From: CAKZML01 sp963823435
GTDB lineage: Bacteria; Pseudomonadota; Gammaproteobacteria; Steroidobacterales; BM003
Length of the DNA stretch: 64,000 bases
Direction: 5' to 3'
Assembly (NCBI GenBank): GCA_963823435.1
Contig: CAWGLN010000010.1
Coordinates: 32,927-96,926 of the forward strand
Made by a program: the position numbers and the translations under genes. Shown here one piece after another: positions 47,353-55,844 of this stretch. The first letter of the stretch is position 1. The number at the start of each line of letters is the position of its first letter. The notes under the pieces are model-generated. The model was given only the letters and a program-made list of their open reading frames with translations, had not been told where the DNA came from and did not search any database.

Positions 47353-49186
47353 TCAGGCTCCCGAGGATTGCGCCGTCACGTCCACGTACATGACCAGCTT
47401 CTGACCGGGCTGCAGGTATTTTGACTTGGTCAGGGTCTCGGCATTCCACTTCTGCAACTCGCCGACGCTGACGCGGAAGCGGGAGGAGATGCGCGCCAGT
47501 GAATCTCCCTGGCGTACGGTGTAAGTCACTTTACGCACCTGCCCGGCGGCGGGTGAACTGCCGATCTGCACAGACGTGCTCCCTGTCCACACCACCAGCG
47601 TCTTGCCGGCGCCCAGCGTATCGCCCGGGGCCATGCCGTTCCACTTGGCCAGGTCTCGCGTGGAGACACCGTACTTGCGCCCGATGCTCCAGAAGCTCTC
47701 ACCGGATTTCACCATGTGCTGGGTCTTGCTTGCGCCCTGCGGTTGGGACTGGGTGCGCGACAGCCTGGCGTCGGCCGATTTGCTGTAGTTGTCCAGGCTG
47801 CGGGTAGCCGTGGGGATCATCAGGTAGCTGCCGGCGCGGATCATGGATCCATTCAGGTTATTGACTTCGCGTAAGACTTCTACCGTGGTGCCGTTTTTGG
47901 CCGCGATATTGCCCAGTACATCGCCGTTCTTGACCTGGTAGCGCAACCATTGGACGCGCTGGCGGTTCGGCAGGTCGGCCAGGGCCTGGCTCAGAACCGG
48001 GGCGGCGTCCACCGGCACCATCAGCCGATGCGGGCCATCCGGATCGGTGGCCCAGCGATTGAAGCCGGCATTCAGGGCATACAACTCGTCGATGTCGATC
48101 CCGGCCAGGTCGGCAGCCAGGGCCAGGTCAATCTGCGTGCCGGTTTCCACGGCCTCGAAATAGGGAGTGTCCACCATCGGCGGCAGGGTCAGGCCCAGGC
48201 TTTCCGGGTCGGCCACCACCGCACGTATCGCCAGCAACTTGGGCACGTAGGCCTCGGTTTCCTTGGGCAGCGACAGGCTCCAGAAGTCGGTAGCCGTGCG
48301 AGCGCTTGAGGTTGGCCTTCTGGGCCCGCATCACGTTGCCTTCGCCGGAATTATAGGCAGCCACGGCCAGCAGCCAGTCTTCGCCCAAAATCCCGTGCAG
48401 GTATTCCAGGTAGTCCAGCGCCGCCCTGGTTGCAGCCACCGGGTCACGTCGCCCGTCGTACCACCAGTTTTGTTTCAGACCGAAGCGTTTGCCGGTTCCG
48501 GGAATGATTTGCCACAGGCCGGCTGCGCGTCCATGCGAATAGGCAAAGGGATCGAAGGCGCTTTCCACTACCGGCAGCAGGGCCACCTCCAGCGGCATAC
48601 CGCGCGCTTCGGCCTCCTGCACGATGTGGGGCAGGTAGCGCTGGGCGCGCGTGAACACCCGGGTCAGGTAGGCGGGGTGACTCGCGTACCAATCCACCTG
48701 CTGCTGCACGGCCTTGCGGTTATCCGGCTCGAGCGCGAAACCCGCACGCAGGCGAACCCATAGATCCTCGCCGCCTTCGAGCCCGGCGGTGATCGCTGCT
48801 ATCGGTTCGTCCAGGGCCGTCAGCGGCGCCTCGGCTGCAGGTATCAGGATTTCTTCGGGCAGGTAAATGCCCGGGTAGGTCAGGCGTCGGCCGGAAATGT
48901 TGGGTGTCTTGCCAACATGAGCGACCAGTTCACCTGCATCGTCAAGTGTCTCGGGAATAGAGCCACCCGGGTTCCGGGTGGTGTCCTGGATTGAAATCTC
49001 GGCAAAGTTCGAGCCGGCGCCCAGGGTCGAATACTGCGCCGTGTCCCGGGCAGAGGCTTCAAGCAAGGTGGAGCCGGGCGCATCCTGTCCTGCAGGTGCG
49101 AAATGCTCAAGGCTGTCGGAAAAGGCGTTAGCGGAAGCCAGGCAAAGCAGGCATGCCAGCGGCGTGTTGAATACCTTGGGTTTCAA
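47353..49186 (-). CDS. mltD: Membrane-bound lytic murein transglycosylase D, one frameshift
   Basis: About 610 residues after removing one extra base near 48301, which joins ANLKR to TATDFWSLSLPKETEAYVPKLL. A signal sequence (NTPLACLLCLASANAF) is followed by an SLT domain with the catalytic glutamate in LLPVVESAFDPFAYSHGRAAGLWQI and AAYNSGEGNV, and then at least three LysM modules (YQVKNGDVLGNIAAKNG, HMVKSGESFWSIGRKYG, YTVRQGDSLARISSRF). It cleaves peptidoglycan to anhydromuropeptides. No ATG fits the family start, so I use a TTG at 49186 with GAGG eight bases upstream. It is 10 bases downstream of gloB, the conserved gloB-mltD pair. Confidence 0.9.
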
Positions 49187-49196
49187 GACATGGTCC

Positions 49197-49976
49197 TCAT
49201 GCAAAACTGTCCTTCCACAGGCGAATGGCAGCGAAGACCTCGGTCTTGCTTCCCAGTTGGCGATCCATCCGGGATTCGGCAGCACGCTTTATATCAGTTT
49301 CGTGACAACGTAGAAATGGGTTTATCGCTAATTCGATGGCCAGGGTCGATGGGATGGTCGGTTCGCCCACGTCCCGCAAGGTCTCGCAGACTTTCTGGTA
49401 GTTACGCAACGCCAGGTTTTCGGGGTCAACCGCCAGCGCAAAGCGCAGGTTGGACAGGGTATATTCGTGGGCGCAATAGACCCAGGTTTCCGCGGGCAGG
49501 GACGCCAGCGCCGACAGGGACTCCACCATTTGCGCCGGTGTGCCTTCGAACAACCGGCCGCAGCCACCGCTAAACAAGGTATCGCCACAAAACAACGCGC
49601 CGTGACCGTAATAGGCGATATGCCCGGCGGTATGACCAGGAACATCCATGACCTGGAAGCGCAGACCGGTGCCGGCTACCTGAAGCTGCTGACCGTGGAC
49701 CAGGGCCTCACTGCGATGAGGTATGGACTCGTTGGCCGGGCCGTATACCGGAACCCGCGCATGGGCCAGCAGTCCATCCAGGCCGCCGACATGATCCGGG
49801 TGATGATGTGTGATCAGTACCGCGGCCAGTTGCAGCTTGTGCTCGGCCAGCGCAGCCAGGACCGGCTCCGCGTCGCCCGGGTCCACGACGGCCACCCTGG
49901 CCGGATCATCGATATCGTGGATGAGCCAGATATAGTTGTCGCTGAATGCCTTAACCGTGGTGACGGTCAACGTCAT
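49197..49976 (-). CDS. gloB: Hydroxyacylglutathione hydrolase (glyoxalase II)
   Basis: A 259-residue metallo-beta-lactamase-fold thiolesterase that frees D-lactate and glutathione in methylglyoxal detoxification. Metal ligands are seen in LITHHHPDHVGG, DVPGHTAGHIAYY and the later CAHEYTLSNLRFA. The start MTLTVTTVKAFSDNYIWL is typical and has GGAGAACC upstream; the open frame beyond it is not conserved. It is divergent from the methyltransferase-rnhA-dnaQ genes, the standard arrangement. Confidence 0.95.
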   Translation of the reverse strand: MTLTVTTVKAFSDNYIWLIHDIDDPARVAVVDPGDAEPVLAALAEHKLQLAAVLITHHHPDHVGGLDGLLAHARVPVYGPANESIPHRSEALVHGQQLQVAGTGLRFQVMDVPGHTAGHIAYYGHGALFCGDTLFSGGCGRLFEGTPAQMVESLSALASLPAETWVYCAHEYTLSNLRFALAVDPENLALRNYQKVCETLRDVGEPTIPSTLAIELAINPFLRCHETDIKRAAESRMDRQLGSKTEVFAAIRLWKDSFA

Positions 49977-50681
49977 TGTCGGTTCTCCATGCAGGTGATC
50001 AAATACAGCTGCCGCCACGAAAAACATGTATTCGAGCCGGCGTCATGGGACAGACGACGAATGCGGGATGGACCACGTGGTCCGTCGTCGATTCGCGGTC
50101 AGTCAGTATTGGGACATTCTCCCGATGCAGGCTGCTCGATGAAGTGATGAATTTCACATAATTAGCCATGGATTGCACGTGGCCGGCGTAAATCAGGACT
50201 CCGTCTAACCGCAGCAAAAAGAGAAAAGGGTGACAGGCACCTAATCCGGGTCAGAGTTATGGGGACAGTAACCGTAACTCCCGCCCTGGTTCAGGTTAGG
50301 AGTCAGGGGTGCATGTAGGGTGCGTTTCACGCACCGAGTCAATTGGTGCACAAAGTGCACCCTACGGAAGTTATGGGGACAGTAACCGTAACTCCCCCCC
50401 CTGGTTCAGGTTAGGAGTCAGGGGGCGGCATGTAGGGTGCGTTTCACGCACCGAGCCAATTGGTGCACAAAGTGCACCCTACGGAGAGGGGACAGGCGAC
50501 CAATTTTGGCCAGCGTCGAAAATGGGTGACGCAAAAAGGGTGACAGGCACCAATTTAAGACGGGTTGTCGTCCAGGTGCGTCAACAGGAGGGACACCTGG
50601 CAGTCTTCAGGTGCCCCGGACCCCTTGCAGCCCTATGGAAAACGCGACAAGTGCCGGGTTCTGCGGGTATCCTCTGCGTTC
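49977..50681. other. Repeat-rich gap between gloB and the methyltransferase gene
   Basis: No gene seen. It contains GGGGACAGTAACCGTAACTCC twice (about 50261 and 50375), the GTAGGGTGCG hairpin twice (about 50314-50367 and 50431-50484), and GGGTGACAGGCACC twice (about 50229 and 50538). The first two families alternate as a unit repeated about every 115 bases. Promoters of both flanking genes must lie here. Confidence 0.75.
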
Positions 50682-51426
50682 ATGACGACCCCCGACACAT
50701 CTCCTCACCCGATCAAGGACGACCGCTGGCTCAGGTCCCCGCTGGGACGGTATTTGCTCGCCCAGGAGCGGGCCCTGGTGGAACAGGTCCTGGAGGGCGT
50801 GTTTGGCCACCAGATGCTGCAAATTGGTCGCTGGGGTGATGAGCAGGGCTTCCTGTGTCATGTCCCGCACCCAGCGAAATGCCCTGGTGGATGCCTACTC
50901 CAATGGCGGTCCCTGCGTGCACAGCGCGCCCGAGCAGTTGGCGGTGGCCACACATTGCGTGGATGCCGTGTTATTGCCCCACACCCTGGAGCGCAGCACC
51001 GCACCTCACCAGGTGCTGCGGGAAGTCGACCGGATCCTGGTCGGGGATGGCCACGCGATCATCCTGGGGCTGAATCCGGGCGGACCCCTGGGCTTGCGTC
51101 GCCTGCTCAGCCGCAAGCGCTTTCCGCCGCACTGTCATGGGCTGATCAGGATGCGCAGGATAGAGGACTGGCTGAAGTTGCTGGGATTTGAGATCCGCAG
51201 CTCGCGGCGCTTTTGTTTTGCCTGGCCCATGCGGGGTCTACAGGAAAAGCACCTTGAGAACATCGAAAACCTGGGTGGTCGCTACTGGCCGGTGATCGGC
51301 GGAGCCTATATGGTGCACGCCCAGAAACGGGTATATGGCATGACACCCATACGCCCGGCTGCAAGGTCGCGCCGCCGCATGGGGGCGGGTCTTGCCGAGC
51401 CCACCACGAGAACCGTGCATGAATGA
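50682..51426 (+). CDS. SAM-dependent methyltransferase, one frameshift (gloB-rnhA neighbour)
   Basis: Joined across one break near 50858 this gives about 247 residues beginning MTTPDTSPHPIKDDRWLRSP. Despite a weak glycine-rich motif (LQIGRWGDEQGF), the later HCVDAVLLPHTLERSTAPHQVLREVDRILVGDGHAIILGLNP is a typical type-11 methyltransferase core. A gene of this type lies between gloB and rnhA in Pseudomonas and, as yafS, next to gloB in E. coli; its substrate is unknown. The end overlaps the rnhA start by eight bases. Confidence 0.82.
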
Positions 51427-51875
51427 CGTGACGATTTACACCGACGGCGCCTGCAGAGGCAACCCCGGACCGGGCGGCTGGGGAGCGGTCATGCGCTGGC
51501 AGGACCAGGAACGACACCTGTCCGGTGGCGAACCCGAGACCACCAACAACCGCATGGAAATGACCGCCGCCATTCGTGCCCTGAACGCGCTGAAGCGGCC
51601 CTGCAAGGTTGACCTGTATACCGACTCGAAATACGTGCGCGATGGCATCACCCAGTGGATGGCTGAACTGGAAAAAAAGAGGCTGGCGCAAGGCCGATAA
51701 CAAACCGGTCAAGAACCAGGACCTGTGGATGGAACTGGACCGGGCGCTGGGTCAGCACAAGATCACCTGGCACTGGGTGCTGGGCCACTCGGGCGTGGAA
51801 GGCAACGAGCTGGCCGACCAATTGGCAAACCGCGGCATCGACGAGCTGGGTGAGTTAGGGGGACAGCAACCTTAA
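51419..51875 (+). CDS. rnhA: Ribonuclease HI, one frameshift, repeat-encoded C-terminus
   Basis: About 151 residues. The catalytic acidic residues are D9 (YTDGAC), E47 (NNRMEMTAA), D69 (YTDSKYV) and the Asp in NELADQLANRG. One extra A in the seven-A run at 51672-51678 breaks the frame; removing it gives ELEKRGWRKADNKPVKNQDLW, the family sequence. It removes RNA from RNA-DNA hybrids. The last codons, TTA GGG GGA CAG CAA CCT TAA, are a copy of the GGGGACAGCAACC repeat, so the protein ends LGGQQP by repeat read-in. dnaQ, its usual neighbour, is 2.6 kb away. Confidence 0.92.
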
Positions 51876-52046
51876 TTGCGGGTGGGAGTTAGTGGGGACA
51901 GTAACCCTAACTGCGCCACAGTTAAGGGAACGAATTATGGGGACAGTAACCCTAACTCCATTAGTTACGGTTGCTGTCCCCCTAACTATTGTCGTCCCCC
52001 TAACTATTGCATTAGTTACGGTTACTGTCCGCGTTAATCGTCCCCC
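51855..52046. repeat. Mixed-orientation array of GGGGACAG repeats after rnhA
   Basis: Plus copies at about 51857, 51893 and 51938; inverted copies at about 51964-51985 and 52013-52029, the last degraded. A truncated inverted piece (GTCGTCCCCCTAACTATTG) lies between. The first copy contains the rnhA stop. Confidence 0.88.
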
Positions 52047-52131
52047 GCGGCGTGTTCGGCAGAAATGTGACAGCGGGCAAGCAGCGGGCAGTCGGGATAT
52101 GAGAGAATCCTGCGGTTGAAGAAGGCGTAAG

Positions 52132-53412
52132 GTGGAAGCAGGCCAAGCCCGTGTCCATCTGCTGGCGGAGGAGGGGGAAACCTCGAGACACGGAGTCACT
52201 TTCGCCAGGTGTGAGTGTCAGGTTCGCAGACGGGAGTTACGTGCGTTGAAGTCGCTTGAAGATATCGTAAAGGAAGGCCAGGAGAGCGAGCAGGTCCTGT
52301 TCCGGCGTGGCGCCTATACCAATCAGTCCCAGGTGGAGTTGCTGCGAGATGTCCTGTCGCTGGCCAATGCCAATGTCGACGGTCCACGCTTTATTATCCT
52401 GGGCGCCGAATCCGGCATCGCCGGGGCCGCGCTGTCTGGCATTCCCCGGGAAGTCATCGACAGCACCCATCGTTACCACGCCCTGGTGCGCGATTACATC
52501 GAGCCGCCGCTGGATATTTGGGCCAAGTCCTTCTACGTGGATGGCAAGCAACTGGTGGGACTGACCCTGGAAGGCTGCGAGGACAAACCCTACATGATGC
52601 GTGCCGACCACTCCGCGCACCTGCGTCGGGGCGATACCTGGATACGCGTCAAGACTGCGCCCCAGCGCATGGGTCGCCGGCAGTTGGAGGCCGTGTTCGC
52701 CGAGCGCTTTGCCGAGCCGCTGTTCTCGGGCAAGGTGGATATCGGATTTGACGGTGACATGCTGACCCATGAACGGACAGTGCAAACCGTGGACTCGTCC
52801 GAGCTGCCCTCGCTGGATGCCCGCAGCAAGCTGGAAACCCTGATTGAGGCCAAGGAGCAGGCAGGCACCGCAGCGGATGAGAATACCTTTATCACGCGCC
52901 TGACCCATGCCCGCCTGTTTGGCGCTGATAAACCCTACCAGTCGCACTCGGTGGCCGAACTTCGCAAGGAGTTGGACAAGCTCGATGAGCGCTACCGTGA
53001 TAGCGACGAGTATTTCCGGTTCGTGGAGAAAGGGGTAAAGCTGAACCTGGTGGTATTCAATGAATCAAAACAGGAAGTCCAGGCGGCTTCCATTGCGTTG
53101 ATGGTGCCGAGGGCGGCCAAGTTCCGGCTGGCCAAGCGCCTGCCCGCCAACCCTGCGCACGACGCCAGCAAGCGCAAAGTCTATGACGATGAAAGCGATT
53201 ACCCCACGGTGACCGAGCTTAAGGCCTCCTACCAGGTAACCGAGAGCCTGGGGACCCTGTTGCCGGGCGCCAGCGTCATGGCGTTCAAAAAGCCCCTGAG
53301 GCTGTTTGCCGACAAGGCGCTGGAAGGCAAGAGAGTCGTCATCCACTACAAGCTGTTCGGGCGTAATCTGCGCCGTCCCATCACGGGCAAACTGAACCTG
53401 AGACTGATTTAG
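52132..53412 (+). CDS. AlbA_2 (Schlafen-like) domain protein
   Basis: Up to 426 residues. The N-terminal half matches the AlbA_2 divergent ATP-binding family: EDIVKEGQESEQVLFRRGAY, then LANANVDGPRFIILGAE (usually ALANTDGGxIxIGV), and PYMMRADHSAHLRRGDTWIRV, the PYYRxGS-type strand. The C-terminal half is not recognised. Such proteins occur as regulators and in defence or mobile loci; no function can be assigned. The GTG at 52132 is the longest start; a TTG nearer LKSLEDIV is also possible. It stands alone inside the insert between rnhA and dnaQ, flanked by repeats, which suggests acquisition. Confidence 0.72.
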   Translation: MEAGQARVHLLAEEGETSRHGVTFARCECQVRRRELRALKSLEDIVKEGQESEQVLFRRGAYTNQSQVELLRDVLSLANANVDGPRFIILGAESGIAGAALSGIPREVIDSTHRYHALVRDYIEPPLDIWAKSFYVDGKQLVGLTLEGCEDKPYMMRADHSAHLRRGDTWIRVKTAPQRMGRRQLEAVFAERFAEPLFSGKVDIGFDGDMLTHERTVQTVDSSELPSLDARSKLETLIEAKEQAGTAADENTFITRLTHARLFGADKPYQSHSVAELRKELDKLDERYRDSDEYFRFVEKGVKLNLVVFNESKQEVQAASIALMVPRAAKFRLAKRLPANPAHDASKRKVYDDESDYPTVTELKASYQVTESLGTLLPGASVMAFKKPLRLFADKALEGKRVVIHYKLFGRNLRRPITGKLNLRLI

Positions 53413-53521
53413 AACATCCCCGCGCTATTCGCGGTCCCGGCTTCTCCGGCCAAAAACCCCCGACTTCGTTTGTTGCCAATCTTTCAGAGCCGGCTTGCGT
53501 CCACTTGAGATTGGCGGCTTG

Positions 53522-53856
53522 GATCAGAGGTTCCCCGGCCTGAAAAAGGGGCCGGATACAGTTAATTCCGATTTGTTGGTTTCCGAGTCGCGGGGAGCAC
53601 CGGGCGGTCGCAGTACCGCTTAGCGCCCCGCCGCCCGCTGGAATCCGGGCGCGTCCCCTGAATAGGTGCCTGTCACCATTTTTTTGATCAGAGGTTCCCC
53701 GGCCTGAAAAAGGGGCCGGATACAGTTAATTCCGATTGTTGGTTTCCGAGCCGCGGGGAGCACCGGGCGGTCGCAGTACCCTTAGCGCCCCGGCCGCCCG
53801 CTGGAATCCGGGCGCGGAAGCTTTCCTTGAATAGGCGCCTGTCACCATTTTTTACA
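53522..53856 (+). repeat. Two-copy tandem duplication, 164-base period, with GGTGCCTGTCACC ends
   Basis: Copies start at 53522 and 53686 with GATCAGAGGTTCCCCGGCC and both end in ATAGG(T/C)GCCTGTCACCATTTTTT. They differ by a few substitutions and small indels. The start of each matches the right end of the MITE-like elements, and upstream (53455-53520) more of that element is visible, so a MITE-like remnant seems to have been partly duplicated. Confidence 0.75.
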
Positions 53857-54202
53857 TTTCGGATTTGCGCGAGGGCTATTGAAAAATCGTGCCTGTCACC
53901 CTGATTTCCCCCAGCGTATGCCAAAGTGAGACACGGTCTAACCATATATGCGTCAAAATGATCACTATTAGGATTCACAAATAATAATGAATGTATTTTC
54001 TTGCTTTTGTATTGATTTATTAACTCTCCCGGCTAGACTCCTACCTAAGCTTCCAATTGACATAAAGCAGGGCTTTCGAAAAAGAAAAGGGAATGGATTT
54101 CCTGCTCGTTTCGAATCAGTGATTCCAGGGGAATCGAGTTGGAAATCGAAGAAGGCATCACGCCGCCGACATTGGCCGTCCCTGCACCTGCAACGCAGAT
54201 AG
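53857..54202. other. AT-rich gap without recognisable gene
   Basis: Base composition drops sharply from about 53930 to 54130 (many A/T runs), unlike the rest of the window. One more GTGCCTGTCACC copy is at 53891. I see no gene. Confidence 0.6.
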
Positions 54203-54397
54203 GCATCGGTTCGCGGCCAAGCCGAGGGCTACCTGGCGCACGCGCTGGTATACGCACCTGTAATCATTACCTTGTTCACCACCTACTGGTCCGTAGGCGT
54301 TGCCCTGCTGGTCGTCGTGGCGCCGCTGACCTGGCTGGGTCGGGGCGGCAAGGTGCCGGCCTGGATGCTGGCCAGCACGGAATCCGCATCCGAGTAG
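54203..54397 (+). pseudogene. C-terminal fragment of an unidentified membrane protein
   Basis: A 64-codon open stretch without a convincing start encodes GYLAHALVYAPVIITLFTTY, then a second hydrophobic helix (VGVALLVVVAPLTW), a short loop and the tail ASTESASE before TAG. Codon use is normal for the genome, unlike the AT-rich DNA before it. It looks like the end of a transporter or other membrane protein whose upstream part was lost or is frameshifted. Family unknown. Confidence 0.35.
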
Positions 54398-54478
54398 TCG
54401 CCCGGCAATACCCTGTTGACTGACAGGCTGGGGCCGTCATAATCCCATCCATCTTTCGACCATGGACATGCCCGCCCA

Positions 54479-55213
54479 GTGCGCCAAATTATCCTGGATA
54501 CCGAGACCACCGGTCTTGAGCCCGAACAGGGCCATCGCATCATCGAAATCGGCTGCATCGAGGTCGTGAACCGTCGTCCCACGGGGCGCACCTACCACCG
54601 CTACATCAACCCCGAGCGCGAGATCGACGACGGCGCGGTGGACGTACACGGACTGACTACCGAATTTCTCTCCGACAAGCCGCTCTTTGGCGAGGTCATC
54701 GCCGAATTCCTGGAGTTCGTCAGCGACGCAGAACTGGTCATCCACAACGCTCCCTTTGACGTGGGCTTCATCAACGCCGAGTTTGCGCGCCTGGAAAAGG
54801 GCCCGGTAGAGACCATCTGCCAGGTGCTGGACACGCTGGAACTGGCCCGTCGCCGCCACCCGGGGCAGCGCAATTCCCTGGATGCCCTGTGCAAGCGCTA
54901 CGAGGTCGATAACTCGCGTCGCGAACTGCACGGCGCCTTGCTGGACGCCCAGTTGCTGGCCGAGGTGTACCTGGCCATGACCGGCGGTCAGGCGGCCCTG
55001 TCGCTGGGCACCAAGAAGCGCGGTGTAAGCCCCACCGACACCAGCCACAAGGCACTCAAGCGCGACGGTCTGCACCTGCGCGTGCTCGCAGCCAGCGCCG
55101 AGGAACTGGCCGCCCACGAGCAATTCCTGGACGCCCTTGAGCAAGACACGGGCAGCTGCATCTGGCGCACGCGGCGCCGCCGAACCGCCAAGTTAGGGGG
55201 ACAGCAACCGTAA
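54479..55213 (+). CDS. dnaQ: DNA polymerase III epsilon subunit, repeat-encoded C-terminus
   Basis: A 244-residue 3'-5' proofreading exonuclease. Exo I is LDTETTGLEPEQGHRIIEIG (D7, E9), Exo II is VIHNAPFDVGFIN, and Exo III is HGALLDAQLLAEVYLAM. The start is GTG at 54479; the family begins MRQIILDTETTG. The natural end should be close to GSCIWR; here the frame goes on through TRRRRTAK and ends LGGQQP from a GGGGGACAGCAACC repeat copy that supplies the TAA. rnhA ends in the same six residues. Confidence 0.93.
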   Translation: MRQIILDTETTGLEPEQGHRIIEIGCIEVVNRRPTGRTYHRYINPEREIDDGAVDVHGLTTEFLSDKPLFGEVIAEFLEFVSDAELVIHNAPFDVGFINAEFARLEKGPVETICQVLDTLELARRRHPGQRNSLDALCKRYEVDNSRRELHGALLDAQLLAEVYLAMTGGQAALSLGTKKRGVSPTDTSHKALKRDGLHLRVLAASAEELAAHEQFLDALEQDTGSCIWRTRRRRTAKLGGQQP

Positions 55214-55475
55214 CCGGCACAGAATACGCAGGGTGCGTTCCACGCACCGAACCCAATGGTGCACAAAGTGCACCCTACGACCCCAATCAGGGGGACAGCA
55301 ACCGTAACCGGCACAGAATACGTAGGGTGCGTTCCACGCACCGAACCCAATGGTGCACAAAGTGCACCCTACGACCCCAATCAGGGGGACAGCAACCGTA
55401 ACCGGCACAGAATACGTAGGGTGCGTTCCACGCACCGAACCCAATGGAATTAAGGGGGCGGCAACCGTAATTCAG
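55194..55475 (+). repeat. Composite 94-base tandem repeat, three copies
   Basis: Units start at 55196, 55290 and 55384. Each holds GGGGGACAGCAACCGTAACC, then CGGCACAGAATACG, then the hairpin GTAGGGTGCGTTCCACGCACC ... GGTGCACAAAGTGCACCCTACG. The third is cut after ACCCAATGG and joined to a variant GGGGGCGGCAACCGTAATT copy. The first unit contains the dnaQ stop. Confidence 0.93.
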
Positions 55476-55844
55476 CTGCAGATGGATGCGTTGCGGATGG
55501 CCAGGCGGCGCGGCGCTTGGTAAAGGCACCTGGAGACGGGGTGGGCAAGTCCAGGCAAATGAGTCCGGCCCCGTTTTGCCGTACCCCGACCGCAAACGCC
55601 CGGTCTCCCAGCCACGCGTGCCCGGAGCCGATCGGCCGGTCACTTCCACGGTGTTCCAGCCGCCCCCGAGCCAGGCCCGGGCAGCTTTATCCGACCCCGC
55701 CGACATAGCGGAAACAGCAGGGTGATTTACGGCAACTACGTTAGCGTCACGGTCGTAAAAAGACTACACTTGCGCACTTTGAGCGGTCAGGGTGGGCAAC
55801 CATAACGCGCCCGGCCGGTTTTTAACTATTTACGGGGATCGGAC
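55476..55844. other. Gene-free stretch before nhaB
   Basis: A 369-base gap. Short open frames (for example 55486-55725) are proline/arginine-rich with no recognisable features, so I see no gene. The nhaB promoter should be in the right half, around 55720-55840. Confidence 0.5.

Noticed and set aside
53688..53978. 96-codon minus-strand ORF in the tandem duplication
   Set aside because: It is built from repeat DNA and shows no protein-like features.
55194..55475. Possible CRISPR array from regularly spaced repeats
   Set aside because: The repeat unit is contiguous at 94 bases with identical sequence between cores, so there are no unique spacers, and no cas genes are present.
55486..55725. 79-codon plus-strand ORF before nhaB
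   Set aside because: No ribosome site, no recognisable family, composition biased to Pro/Arg/Gly.
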